This document shows, one piece after another, positions 42,312 through 50,425 of a stretch of 55,987 bases of DNA (position 1 is the first letter of the stretch; each line of letters starts with the position of its first letter). The DNA is taken from positions 1-55,987 of the forward strand of contig CAADTZ010000076.1 of NCBI GenBank assembly GCA_900752015.1. Reading direction: 5' to 3'. Source of the DNA: an uncultured Collinsella sp. GTDB lineage: Bacteria; Actinomycetota; Coriobacteriia; Coriobacteriales; Coriobacteriaceae. Under the pieces are notes generated by a model. That model saw only the letters and a program-made list of their open reading frames with translations, was not told the origin of the DNA and did no database searches. The translations under genes and the position numbers were made by a program.

Positions 42312-42383
42312 ATTATGCCCCTACAATCTTTAAGTATTTTAAGTATTTTTGAGTTTTTTGAGCACCCTTGAGTTCTTTGAGCG
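42312..42383 (-). promoter_or_regulatory. Iterated CTCAAA/CTTAAA sites and -10 box before the AAA ATPase
   Basis: On the minus strand six units follow each other at 9-10 base spacing: CTCAAAGAA, CTCAAGGGTG, CTCAAAAAA, CTCAAAAATA, CTTAAAATA, CTTAAAGAT. Then comes a CATAAT -10 at 42312-42317. The units cover the -35 position. It looks like an operator array. Confidence 0.6.
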
Positions 42384-42424
42384 ATTGGCCCCCGGCAGAA
42401 CCAGTTGATTTTCTCTGCCTAAAA

Positions 42425-42465
42425 CAAAAACCACCACAAAGGTGCTGTCCCCTGTGGTGGTTTTG
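42425..42465 (-). terminator. Terminator of the cytidylate-kinase-like gene
   Basis: Stem ACCACCACA/TGTGGTGGT followed on the minus strand by TTTTTG; the loop again holds GGGGACAGCACC. Confidence 0.8.
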
Positions 42466-42470
42466 GTCGG

Positions 42471-43094
42471 TTAGCCTTCGAGCTGCGCTACTTTGTAGCG
42501 GTAGGCTGCGGCAATAACGTCTTTGCAACCCTCGCGGCCCAGCTTGGCGCGGTTGACTACGATATCCTTACCGCTCGTCATCTTCCATTTGCCGGCACTG
42601 TAGCGCTTATAGAACGCCTCGCGCGCCTTCTGCTGCTGCTTGACCAGCTTGGCGCCCTTCTTTTTGTTGAGGCCGCGCTTCTTGCGCACGATCTCGACGC
42701 GATCCTCAAAGGGCGCGGTCACCAGCACGGCAATGTGATTGGGATTGTTGCGCAGCAGGTAATCGGACAGACGGCCTTCGATAATGCAGCTCTCGGTCTC
42801 GCCCAGATCCAAAATCACCTGGCTCATCTTTTGGAACAACTTATCCGAGTACGAACGCGCATCGTAGCGGTCGGGCAGAAACGCCATGTTCTCCACGGCC
42901 AGACGCTCGTCGTAAGCGGCCATCTTGTCGAGCGACTCGCCCGTGCGCAGCGACGCACGCACCAGCAGCTCGTTATCGTACAGTGGAATCCCCAACTCGT
43001 CGGCAAGCATGCGACCAATCTCGTGGCCCTCGGCGCCAAAGTCGCGCGCGATGGTAATGACCACAGGATTCTTCTTATTCTCCAGATCGCTCAT
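42471..43094 (-). CDS. Cytidylate kinase-like protein
   Basis: A 207-residue P-loop protein of the cytidylate-kinase-like family (PF13189 type). It begins with VVITIARDFGAEGHEIGRML, where a degenerate P-loop (ARDFGAEGHEIG) stands in place of GxxxxGKS. YDNELLVRAS and IIEGRLSDYLL follow. The C-terminal half is Lys/Arg-rich (KKRGLNKKKGAKLVKQQQKAR). Members are common in anaerobes; their substrate is unproven, so no cmk name is given. AAGGA lies before the ATG. It is a single gene with its own terminator. A large nested hairpin lies upstream, between it and the permease gene. Confidence 0.8.
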   Translation of the reverse strand: MSDLENKKNPVVITIARDFGAEGHEIGRMLADELGIPLYDNELLVRASLRTGESLDKMAAYDERLAVENMAFLPDRYDARSYSDKLFQKMSQVILDLGETESCIIEGRLSDYLLRNNPNHIAVLVTAPFEDRVEIVRKKRGLNKKKGAKLVKQQQKAREAFYKRYSAGKWKMTSGKDIVVNRAKLGREGCKDVIAAAYRYKVAQLEG

Positions 43095-43158
43095 CGCGAT
43101 TCCTTTCTAGCAAATGAGAAATAGGCGATTCCTGATTCCCATTTTGTCACTTACGACC

Positions 43159-43266
43159 GTCCTGGTTTCCCAAGTGCGGCAGATTGCCCCGAAAGAGGAG
43201 CGCCGCGTACTAAATGTACGCAAGCGACGATTGAGGGGCAAGGTGCCGTGCTTGGGGAAGCAGGAC
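43159..43266. repeat. 108-bp nested hairpin
   Basis: Three stems are nested: an outer pair GTCCTG..TTCCC.AAG..CGGC with its near-complement, a middle pair GCCCC/GGGGC, and an inner pair GCGTAC/GTACGC. It directly abuts the stop of the permease gene and fills most of the gap to the next gene. It could be the terminator of the transporter operon, an RNA, or another mobile palindrome. Confidence 0.65.
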
Positions 43267-43904
43267 TATGCGGCCACAATACGACGTTGATACGCTCGGA
43301 CCAGCAGCGAGATGCCAAAGTTGAGCACAAAGTACATCGCAAACACCAGGCCGTAGAGCATAAGCACCTGCGACAGGTCGATCGCGTGGGCCATCACGAC
43401 GTTTGCCGTGTACATGAGCTCGGCCACGTTAATGCCCGAAAGATACGAGCTGTCCTTGATGACAGTCGTGCACTGGCTAAACAGCGCCGGAATGATCGTC
43501 TTAAACGTCTGCGGCAGAATGATGTAGCGCATGGTGGCAAAGAAGCCAAAGCCTTGGCTCTGCGCTGCCTCAAACTGGCCGCGCGGAATCGAGTTGAGGC
43601 CGCCGCGCACAATCTCGGCCATAACGGCGCTGGTAAACAGCGTAAAGGCGATGGTCGAAATCACAATGTCCAAACCCTGCACCGTAAAGTAGATAAACAG
43701 GATCCACAGCAGGTTCGGCGTGCAGCGGAACAGCTCGATATAGGCGCTCACCAAAATACGGAACGGGCGGGGCGCATAGCTCTTAACGAGCGCCAGCACC
43801 GTGCCAAAGATGAGCGAGAAAAAGATCGACAGCGCCGAGATCTCGATGGTCTTAACAAAGCCGCCCCAGATGTAGAGCAGGTTGGTCGCGTTGAAGATTT
43901 CCAT
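43266..43904 (-). CDS. Polar amino-acid ABC transporter permease (second)
   Basis: A 212-residue inner-membrane permease of the His/Glu/Gln family (HisM/GlnP type). About five helices are visible. The coupling EAA loop is in PRGQFEAAQSQGFGFFATMRYIILPQ, and NGGLNSIP-like text (RGGLNSIPRGQ) precedes it. It begins with MEIFNATNLLYIWGGFVKTIEIS and lies three bases after the first permease gene. Order of the operon is ATPase, binding protein, permease, permease. The substrate is a polar amino acid; glutamate or glutamine is likely but not proven. Confidence 0.92.
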   Translation of the reverse strand: MEIFNATNLLYIWGGFVKTIEISALSIFFSLIFGTVLALVKSYAPRPFRILVSAYIELFRCTPNLLWILFIYFTVQGLDIVISTIAFTLFTSAVMAEIVRGGLNSIPRGQFEAAQSQGFGFFATMRYIILPQTFKTIIPALFSQCTTVIKDSSYLSGINVAELMYTANVVMAHAIDLSQVLMLYGLVFAMYFVLNFGISLLVRAYQRRIVAA

Positions 43905-43907
43905 GCG

Positions 43908-44654
43908 CTAGGCCTCCTCTACGTTGTCGAGCCCCAGCTCGGCCAGGCTCACGCCGCGCGGACGCTCCTTGGAGCGGCGCTCGAGCCACTGCACCAGCAT
44001 GGCGAGCGGAAAGCAGATGATGAAGTACATAAGGCAGCAGACGATGTACCCCTGCAGGTAGCCGTACAGACTCACAAAGTTGTCGGAACGGTACATAAGG
44101 TCGCCGCCGGCCACAAGCGCCAACACCGACGTGTTCTTGACCAGGTTGAGCGCCTGGTTACACAGCGGCGGCAGAATGATCTTGAATGTCTGGGGCAGCA
44201 CGATGTACCAGTATGCCTGCGCACGGGTGAAGCCCTGGCTCTGGGCCGCCTCCATCTGACCGCGCGGAACCGCCTCGATACCAGTGCGGATGACCTCCGA
44301 AATGTAGGCCGCGTGATACAGGCCCACACCCAAGAAGCCCAGCACGAACGGCGCGATGCGCACCGGCTGGTCGGCACCAGTTATGGCCTGCAAAAACTGC
44401 GGACCGGCCATGTACATAAAGAGCACCTGTACGGGCAACGGGGTGTTCTGGTAAAACTCCACGTACACGCGGCTTATGACGCGCAGCACGCGCGAGCGAG
44501 TGGTAGAGAACACACCCAGCAGCGTGCCCAGTACCAGAGACAGCAGCAGACCGGCAACGACCACCTGCAGCGTCACGCCAAAGCCCTCCCAGAAGGGCCC
44601 CATGTTTTGAAATGTCGTCGACCAACGGTCGGCGTCAAATAATCCTTCGAGCAT
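43908..44654 (-). CDS. Polar amino-acid ABC transporter permease (first)
   Basis: A 248-residue permease starting MLEGLFDADRWSTTF. It has YVEFYQNTPLPVQVLFMY near the first loop and the EAA loop PRGQMEAAQSQGFTRAQAYWYIVLPQ. The tail is charged (RRSKERPRGVSLAELG). The ATG at 44654 has AAGGAA in front; upstream codons in the same frame are not supported by a ribosome site. It works as a heterodimer with the next permease and the GlnQ-like ATPase. Confidence 0.92.
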   Translation of the reverse strand: MLEGLFDADRWSTTFQNMGPFWEGFGVTLQVVVAGLLLSLVLGTLLGVFSTTRSRVLRVISRVYVEFYQNTPLPVQVLFMYMAGPQFLQAITGADQPVRIAPFVLGFLGVGLYHAAYISEVIRTGIEAVPRGQMEAAQSQGFTRAQAYWYIVLPQTFKIILPPLCNQALNLVKNTSVLALVAGGDLMYRSDNFVSLYGYLQGYIVCCLMYFIICFPLAMLVQWLERRSKERPRGVSLAELGLDNVEEA

Positions 44655-44679
44655 TTGATTCCTTCCTTGGACGATGCGC

Positions 44680-45555
44680 CTATACGAGACCCCAGGTCTT
44701 GACCTCTTGGTCGAGCCAGCCATCGGCCAGGCGATCGCAAATCACCTGATCGACCACGGCCGAAAGGTCGCAGCCCTTCTTGGTCGCCACGCCGTAGCCC
44801 TGCTCGCCAAACTTGACCTCGGGCTGCAGCAGCTCAACGGTCTCGTTCATGTAACCGGCCAGCGTGGAGCGGTCCATGGCAAAGACGTCGATATTGCCGG
44901 CGTCGAGCGAACTCTTGATGATGGGGTAGCCGCTAAAGGCCCTAAACTCGGGCTTGCAGCTAAAGCCGTTGTCCTTGATCATCTGCTCGATCAGGCTCTG
45001 CGTGGTAGCACCCTGGCTCACGCCAATGACCTTGCCGTCCAGATCCTCAATCGAAGTAAAGCCCGAACGCTTCTTGACCATGAGTCCCACGTAGTCGGTG
45101 CGGTACGGCGTCGAGAAATCCCAGCTCTTCTTGCGCTCGTCGGTGATGGTGTAGGTCGCCGCGACCACGTCAAGTTGGCCGTTGTCGATCAGCGGGCCGC
45201 GCGTCTTGGGCGTTACGTCGGTAAACTCGACAAGCTCCTGGGCGCGGGCCTCCTTGTAGCTCACGCCAAAGACGGCAGCGGCGATCTGGTAGCACAAATC
45301 GACTTCCATGCCCTCAAAGCGGCCCTTGGCGGTGTCGTAATAGCCGTAGCCGGGAACGTCCTTCTTAACGCCGGCATTCAGATGGCCACGCGACTTGATG
45401 GCCGCAAGCTTAGACCCCTTGTCGGAGCCCTCGCCGCCGGTGGAGTTGCCGCAACCGGTAAGCGCGGTCCCCGTCAGCGCGAGCATGCCGGCGCCAGCCA
45501 GCTGCAAAAAGTGACGGCGCGACACGGCCGCCCTCGTCATATCCGTCATGTCCAT
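44680..45555 (-). CDS. Amino-acid ABC transporter substrate-binding lipoprotein
   Basis: A 291-residue periplasmic-type binding protein anchored as a lipoprotein. The signal has SRRHFLQLAGAG, a twin-arginine-like start, then the lipobox LTGC with Cys35. The body follows the SBP_bac_3 pattern: AAIKSRGHLNAGV, GYYDTAKGRFEGMEVDLC, FTDVTPKTRGPLIDNGQLDVV, DFSTPYRTDYVGLMVKK and the terminal WLDQEVKTWGLV. This family binds polar amino acids. Start choice among GTG 45558 and ATG 45555 is minor. It lies between the ATPase and permease genes of the same operon. Confidence 0.93.
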   Translation of the reverse strand: MDMTDMTRAAVSRRHFLQLAGAGMLALTGTALTGCGNSTGGEGSDKGSKLAAIKSRGHLNAGVKKDVPGYGYYDTAKGRFEGMEVDLCYQIAAAVFGVSYKEARAQELVEFTDVTPKTRGPLIDNGQLDVVAATYTITDERKKSWDFSTPYRTDYVGLMVKKRSGFTSIEDLDGKVIGVSQGATTQSLIEQMIKDNGFSCKPEFRAFSGYPIIKSSLDAGNIDVFAMDRSTLAGYMNETVELLQPEVKFGEQGYGVATKKGCDLSAVVDQVICDRLADGWLDQEVKTWGLV

Positions 45556-45563
45556 CACCGCGC

Positions 45564-46295
45564 CTAGTGCAGAATCTTGGACAGGAACTCGCGGCAGCGC
45601 GGGTTCTCGGGGTTATCGAAGAAGTGCTCAGGCGTACCCTCCTCCAGGATACGGCCGTCCTCCATAAAGATGACGCGGTCGGCCACCTGGCGCGCAAAGC
45701 CCATCTCGTGCGTCACGCAGATCATGGTGATGTCCTCCTGCGCGAGCTCAATCATAACGTCCAGAACCTCCTGGACCATCTCGGGGTCGAGCGCCGAGGT
45801 CGGCTCGTCAAACAGGATGATAGGCTGCTTGGTGCACAGGGCGCGGGCGATGGCGATGCGCTGCTGCTGACCGCCCGAGAGATTCTGCGGATACTCGCCG
45901 GCCTTATGCGCCATGCCGACGCGCTTGAGCGCGGCAATGGCGATCTCGGTCGCCTCCTCCTTGCTCTTCTTTTGCAGCTTGATGGGTGCGAGCGTCAGGT
46001 TGCCCAGCACCGTCATGTTGGGATACAGGTTGAACTGCTGAAACACCATGGAGCTGTACTTGCGAGCCATCTCCAGGTGATTCTTTTTGGTGAGCGGCGT
46101 ACCGTCGATGACGACCTCGCCCGACGTGGGCTCCTCCAGATAATCGACGCAACGGATGAGCGTCGACTTACCCGAGCCGGAAGGCCCGATCATTACGAGC
46201 TTCTCGCCGCGCTTGACGGTGAGATTGATATCTTTGAGCACATGCAGGTCGCCAAAGTACTTGTTGAGATGCTTGATCTCGATCATGTCTGCCAT
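45564..46295 (-). CDS. glnQ: Polar amino-acid ABC transporter ATP-binding protein
   Basis: A 243-residue ATPase of the GlnQ/HisP family. Walker A GPSGSGKST is at 38-46, the Q-loop FQQFNLYPNMTVLGNLTLAP near 87, signature LSGGQQQR near 138, Walker B IILFDEPTSALDPE near 159, and the switch His in VTHEMGFARQVADRVIFM. It leads the four-gene operon and would drive uptake by ATP hydrolysis. The name follows the family; the exact amino acid is unknown. Confidence 0.93.
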   Translation of the reverse strand: MADMIEIKHLNKYFGDLHVLKDINLTVKRGEKLVMIGPSGSGKSTLIRCVDYLEEPTSGEVVIDGTPLTKKNHLEMARKYSSMVFQQFNLYPNMTVLGNLTLAPIKLQKKSKEEATEIAIAALKRVGMAHKAGEYPQNLSGGQQQRIAIARALCTKQPIILFDEPTSALDPEMVQEVLDVMIELAQEDITMICVTHEMGFARQVADRVIFMEDGRILEEGTPEHFFDNPENPRCREFLSKILH

Positions 46296-46330
46296 GAATG
46301 TCCCTTCCCTGCGTTTACACGAGTTGAACT

Positions 46331-46336
46331 ATTGTA
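46331..46336 (-). promoter_or_regulatory. -10 hexamer TACAAT for the amino-acid transporter operon
   Basis: Minus-strand TACAAT in CCGTACAATAG, 35 bases before the ATG. Confidence 0.5.
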
Positions 46337-46401
46337 CGGAAAGAACCACGTTTCCGCAGCCCACACTACATTCCCGTAAAGAACCCGCAACCTTCCACCC
46401 A

Positions 46402-46468
46402 CTCATTGGGGACAGACTTAAATGAGTACCTGCTCATTGGGCACTCATTTAAGTCTGTCCCCAATGAG
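46402..46468. repeat. 67-bp perfect palindrome, GGGGACAG family
   Basis: Perfect 26-bp arms: CTCATTGGGGACAGACTTAA(ATGAGT) at 46402-46427 and its complement at 46443-46468, with a 15-base centre. It resembles REP sequences linked to IS200/RAYT-type transposases, which carry GGGGACAG or GGGGTCAG words; the link is inference. Confidence 0.75.
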
Positions 46469-46510
46469 CGCCCAATGACCAGCCAGGGAAGGCGCCCTTC
46501 ATCGGCCAAC

Positions 46511-46542
46511 AAAAAAGGGCGCGACCATGACGGCCACGCCCC
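46511..46542 (-). terminator. Rho-independent terminator of the YqeY-like gene
   Basis: Minus-strand stem GGGGCGTGGCCG with CGGTCGCGCCC (mismatched centre), then TTTTTTG. Confidence 0.75.
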
Positions 46543-46571
46543 CTCAACATCAACTATGTACCGCTCGGCCC

Positions 46572-47015
46572 CTACGCAAGCTTTGCTCCGACGATCTTTG
46601 CCGCTGCCGGCTTATCGAAGTTGCCGCCGGTGGCCTTGCCGAGTGCACCCATAACCTGGCCCATCTGCTTCTTGGACGTGGCGCCCAGCTCGGCGATAAC
46701 CTGCTCGATCAGGGCCTCGAGCTCCTCGCCCGAAACCTGCGCGGGCAGCAGGCTCTCCAGAATCTTGACCTGCTCGGTCAGGTTGTCGGTACGCTCCTGG
46801 TCGGTACCGGCCTTAATGGACATCTCCAGCGTCTCACTCGTCTGCTTAATCAGACGCCTGATCATGCTGTTGACGTCTTCCTCGGTCACATCGCGGCGCT
46901 CGTTAACCTCGATATTCTTCACCTCGGCCTTGACCTGGCGAATGATGGACAGGCGAACCTTGTCCTTGGCCTTCATGGCCGCGATCATTTCTTTCTGCAG
47001 CTCTTCGTTGGTCAT
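46572..47015 (-). CDS. yqeY: GatB/YqeY domain protein
   Basis: A 147-residue all-helical protein. It shows LQKEMIAAMKAKDKVRLSII, a glutamate/lysine-rich middle, and the C-terminal KKQMGQVMGALGKATGGNFD, which is the tail domain also seen in GatB, the amidotransferase subunit for Gln-tRNA. Stand-alone YqeY proteins are common; their exact role is unproven. The ATG at 47015 has AGAGGA eight bases before it. It sits directly downstream of the parvulin gene and may be cotranscribed. Confidence 0.88.
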   Translation of the reverse strand: MTNEELQKEMIAAMKAKDKVRLSIIRQVKAEVKNIEVNERRDVTEEDVNSMIRRLIKQTSETLEMSIKAGTDQERTDNLTEQVKILESLLPAQVSGEELEALIEQVIAELGATSKKQMGQVMGALGKATGGNFDKPAAAKIVGAKLA

Positions 47016-47069
47016 CTGCAAATCCTCTCTAATAGCGTGGGCAGCACTCACGCGAGCACCGCCCCATGG

Positions 47070-48290
47070 TTACTCAGTCTTCGACGAATCGTCGGTCGAA
47101 CTCTTGGTGACGCCCTTCAGACTCACGTTATAGGGTACGTCCTTGGGCATGGGGTTGACGGTGATGTCGGCATCCTTCTTGTACTGCTCCAGCCACTCGC
47201 TGTACGCGGTGCTGGCCGCTTGCGTCTTCACCACGTTGGAGACGTACTTTTTGATGTCCTTGGGCACCTGGTTGATGTCATCAACCTGATTATCGACATG
47301 GAAGTAGTCGGTGCACTTGATGATGTGGTAGCCATAGGTCGACTCGACGACTTCGCTCACGTCGCCCTTGTTGAGTCCCTCGAGCGCCGTCTGGTAGCTG
47401 TCGACAAAGGTGGTGAGCTTATCCCAGCCCACATCGCCCTTCTTCTCCTTGGAACCTGTGTCCTCGGAGTACCGCTCAACGGCGTCCTCAAAACTCAGCT
47501 CACCGGAGTTAATCTTGTCCAGGCACTCCTGCGCCTTGGCCTTGGCGGCAGCCTTGTCCTCGTCGGAAGCGTCGGAATCAACCTTGATCAGGATGTTCGA
47601 CGAGCGGCGGGCGTCGTTGTAGCTGGACAGGTTTTCGTTGATGTAATCGACAATCTCGCTGTCCTTGGGCTTGCTCGTGGGCGCGACGGCATCCTTGAGT
47701 TTCTGTTGCGCCAGACTCTCCTTGAGCGAGTCCTTGTAGGTGTCCTCGGTATAGCCGTAGGTCTTGAGGGTCTTCTTAAAGGCCTTGGCACCGCCCGCGC
47801 TCTTGCACGCGTCCTTCCAAGCCTTCTCGACCTCCTCGTCCGACACCGTCACGCCGTTCTCCTTCTGTGCCTGCCGAAGCAGAATCTGCTGCGTGTAGGA
47901 GTCGATGAGCTGTTTGCGGTACTTCTTGGGCGTGAGGTCGTTGTCAACCAGATACTGCGCCCAATCCTCATCCTTGGTGTAGCCGTAGGACGTGCGCATG
48001 CTCATGATCTGCTTGGTCACGGTGTCCTCGGTAAGGTTGGTGCCGTTGATAGTGGCAGCAACACCGCCGGTCAGCTTGTAGCCCGAGGTGTCCTCAGCCT
48101 GCGACATAAGGCCGGAGCACGCCATCGCCGAGACAGAAAGCAGCATCGCCAGCACGCCGATGACCACCAGAACGATCTTGACGGTCTTAGACACGTACGT
48201 CTTGCGCTGCTTCTTGCGAGAGCTGGAGGCAGCGCGGGCCTGCTGCTCGGGCGTCGGCGCGGCCTCGGAGTTCTTTTTCTTATTTGCCAT
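47070..48290 (-). CDS. Membrane-anchored parvulin-type peptidyl-prolyl isomerase (SurA/PrsA-like)
   Basis: A 406-residue extracytoplasmic foldase. A basic Lys/Arg N-terminus leads to one transmembrane segment (VKIVLVVIGVLAMLLSVSAM), possibly with a Cys lipid site (AMACSGLMS). A SurA_N-type chaperone region follows (TINGTNLTEDTVTKQIMSMR...). The parvulin domain is near residues 240-340 (RRSSNILIKVDSDAS, GDVGWDKL, VSEVVESTYGYHIIKC). The tail is Lys/Asp-rich. It helps fold secreted proteins; the large surface proteins encoded in this window are plausible clients, by inference. AAGG lies six bases before the ATG. Confidence 0.88.
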   Translation of the reverse strand: MANKKKNSEAAPTPEQQARAASSSRKKQRKTYVSKTVKIVLVVIGVLAMLLSVSAMACSGLMSQAEDTSGYKLTGGVAATINGTNLTEDTVTKQIMSMRTSYGYTKDEDWAQYLVDNDLTPKKYRKQLIDSYTQQILLRQAQKENGVTVSDEEVEKAWKDACKSAGGAKAFKKTLKTYGYTEDTYKDSLKESLAQQKLKDAVAPTSKPKDSEIVDYINENLSSYNDARRSSNILIKVDSDASDEDKAAAKAKAQECLDKINSGELSFEDAVERYSEDTGSKEKKGDVGWDKLTTFVDSYQTALEGLNKGDVSEVVESTYGYHIIKCTDYFHVDNQVDDINQVPKDIKKYVSNVVKTQAASTAYSEWLEQYKKDADITVNPMPKDVPYNVSLKGVTKSSTDDSSKTE

Positions 48291-48360
48291 AGTTGGCCTT
48301 TCGCATAACGAATCGAACAAACGCCATTGTGTCACAACGCAGCCCCCGCGGCACGCTTGG

Positions 48361-48442
48361 TGCATTGGGGACAGGTTAATCTGCACCATTTTGGTGCAAA
48401 GGGGACAGCTCTGGCAGCCGGCAGTTAGGGACAGTCCCCAAG
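48361..48442. repeat. GGGGACAG-rich intergenic segment
   Basis: Three GGGGACAG/GGGACAGTCCCC words and a short hairpin GCACCATTTTGGTGC occur within about 80 bases, between the PTS EIIA gene and the foldase promoter. It belongs to the GGGGACAG repeat group and has no coding potential. Confidence 0.55.
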
Positions 48443-48460
48443 TGCCGGCTCAGCCCCACC

Positions 48461-48928
48461 TTAGAAGTGACGGCGGATGGCGTCGACCATGCCCTGGGGC
48501 GTGGTCTGGCCGAGCACGTCGGCTGCGGCATCGGCGTCCATAAAGATATTCATGAGCGCCTGCAGGGCCTCGACCTGGCCGCCCGGCTCGGCGATGCCCA
48601 GATTGATGACGATCTGCGCCGGCACCGGAGCGCCCATGCCAGCCATAGCGTTAAATGTCACGGGCGCGGCGGGCTTCACTACCGCGATATAGGGCTTGGC
48701 CACAAATCCCGAATCGGTATGCGGAATGGCAATGTTTGCCGCCGGCATGGCAAGACCCGTGGGATAGGCATCCTCGCGCGTGCGAACGGCGTCGAGCCAA
48801 CCGGACGCAATGTAGCCACGTGGTGCAAGCTCGCCCTCGAGCCGCGCAAACACCTCATCCGGCGTTGCACACTCCCAATCAAAAAACACCAGCTCAGGCG
48901 TAAACAGCGCTTCGTTATTACCAGACAT
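48461..48928 (-). CDS. PTS EIIA domain protein (fructose/mannitol/galactitol type)
   Basis: A 155-residue stand-alone phosphotransfer protein. The active His is in ANIAIPHTD (His70), the usual PTS_EIIA_2 motif; GGQVEALQALMNIFMDADAAADVLG is the typical C-terminal helix. No EIIB, EIIC or sugar enzyme lies beside it, so it may serve a distant permease or act as a regulator like PtsN-type proteins. GGAGG lies six bases before the ATG at 48928. It follows the AlbA_2 gene on the same strand with a 30-base gap. Confidence 0.87.
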   Translation of the reverse strand: MSGNNEALFTPELVFFDWECATPDEVFARLEGELAPRGYIASGWLDAVRTREDAYPTGLAMPAANIAIPHTDSGFVAKPYIAVVKPAAPVTFNAMAGMGAPVPAQIVINLGIAEPGGQVEALQALMNIFMDADAAADVLGQTTPQGMVDAIRRHF

Positions 48929-48958
48929 AAGCCGCCTCCTTCTTTTCATTCCCTGTCT

Positions 48959-50425
48959 TTAGGCCCAATACGGAATATACCTTTTGTATTTGGAACCCGC
49001 GTCCTCGTCCTCTTCCTTTATCAATGCCTCTTCCAGGCACTCTTTGATTAGACGAGACATCGCCACCGTGTTTTTCTTTTCATCGGAAAGTCCAAAACGC
49101 TCTCGCAGCGACTGATTGCTCATCGACTCACCTTGGGCATACAAAAGACAGGCATGCCAGTACACGGCGTTTTTTCGCTCACTTTTTTTCATTCGAGTAT
49201 ACGGACAGTCGCAATAGAGCGTCACGAGCGTTCCCAGCCCGCCCTCACTCTTGATAACCGGTGAAGGCATGCTGGCTTTTTCGAGCGAATCTACGATTAA
49301 ATCCCAGCCTGTACCGCCTTCTTCGCAAAGATCCATTTGGCGCATGAGGGACGCTATCATCGAATTTCGCGTTTTCGGCTGGGCGTTGAGCACTCGTTCT
49401 GCCGGAATAAGCGTTGTCCCGGGATTAGAGAACTCAATGCGATTGTCGTAAATCGCAACAAGAGGCCCCGCCGTATTGTCAGCAATGTCTTGATGAATCA
49501 CGGCGTTTGATAGTAACTCGCGAATCGCCCTTTGAGGATAAGCCGTCTGAATACGTCGAAATGCGCCATCCAGTGCCTCAACAGCCGGAATCATCGACAT
49601 GACCAGCTGTTCAGCCTGTGGAAGCGCCAAAGCGTAGCCCTTGTCGATTTCAGTATCCCCGACAATGTCAAAACTGCCTTTTCCCGCATATCGCACGATT
49701 CGCAGCATGCGTTTCCTGAGCTCCGGGTAGCGAGAGAGCTTTTTTCCCACCAGAAGCATTCCCAAGCACGTCACACTATATCGGCCGTTATCTTGACGAC
49801 GAATCAGCTCTTGTTCACAAAGAGCAAGCATCACTCCGTCCAAATCGACAGGTCTTCTCAATCTGCACAACTCAAAATACGCATCAACATCTAGTATTTC
49901 GGCGACATCTCGAGATGTCAGATCTCTCTCAACTACAGCGAGCTCCGCGTTCCCTGACTGTAAGCGACGCCACAGCTCCGCCTCTCGTGCACTACCGGGA
50001 ACCAGTTCTGCCGTCGAAGAGCCCTCTCGAATGTAGGCTGTCTTATCAAAATAGACCGGCTGAGCGCTCGCGGCGTGCACTTTCAGCACCACAAAGTGCT
50101 TTGCCTCATGATCAATAACCGCAAACTCGTAATTCGCATTGTTTGAGAGCGCAAGCTTGAGCCACATCAAAAGCTCTTGGTTTCCCTTACCCTTTGCGTG
50201 ATATGGGTTGAACTGGGTGCCCACAAGCTCATGCGTACCGTCGCTCACGCCCCAGATCTTATAGGCATATGCGCGGCCGCAGTAAGCGGCAGCATTGGCA
50301 AGCGCCGAGATGTCACGCCCCGTTCTAACGGGATCGCTATTGCCTTCTTTAAATTCAAGCCACTCGGTTTCATCAGGATAACCGACGAGTGAATAAATCA
50401 GCTCCATACCATCTGCTTCACCCAT
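48959..50425 (-). CDS. AlbA_2/Schlafen-type DNA-binding protein with HATPase_c_4 domain
   Basis: A 488-residue putative transcriptional regulator. The N-terminus is an AlbA_2 domain (ETEWLEFKEGNSDPVRTGRDI, KIWGVSDGTHELVG, AYIREGSSTAEL). The middle carries a GHKL-type ATP-binding region (RAIRELLSNAVIHQDIADNT, DNRIEFSNPG, EGGTGWDLIVDSL). The C-terminus looks like a winged helix (SNQSLRERFGLSDEKKNTVAMSRLI). The family is widespread and often mobile or defence-associated, but its role is mostly unknown. GC content is low compared with the flanking genes, suggesting transfer. GGAGG lies eight bases before the ATG; an AT-rich promoter region (50440-50500) precedes it. Confidence 0.8.
   Translation of the reverse strand: MGEADGMELIYSLVGYPDETEWLEFKEGNSDPVRTGRDISALANAAAYCGRAYAYKIWGVSDGTHELVGTQFNPYHAKGKGNQELLMWLKLALSNNANYEFAVIDHEAKHFVVLKVHAASAQPVYFDKTAYIREGSSTAELVPGSAREAELWRRLQSGNAELAVVERDLTSRDVAEILDVDAYFELCRLRRPVDLDGVMLALCEQELIRRQDNGRYSVTCLGMLLVGKKLSRYPELRKRMLRIVRYAGKGSFDIVGDTEIDKGYALALPQAEQLVMSMIPAVEALDGAFRRIQTAYPQRAIRELLSNAVIHQDIADNTAGPLVAIYDNRIEFSNPGTTLIPAERVLNAQPKTRNSMIASLMRQMDLCEEGGTGWDLIVDSLEKASMPSPVIKSEGGLGTLVTLYCDCPYTRMKKSERKNAVYWHACLLYAQGESMSNQSLRERFGLSDEKKNTVAMSRLIKECLEEALIKEEDEDAGSKYKRYIPYWA

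Noticed and set aside
46527..48308. 593-residue plus-strand frame
   Set aside because: It is antisense to the YqeY-like and parvulin genes, both of which have clear motifs and ribosome sites.
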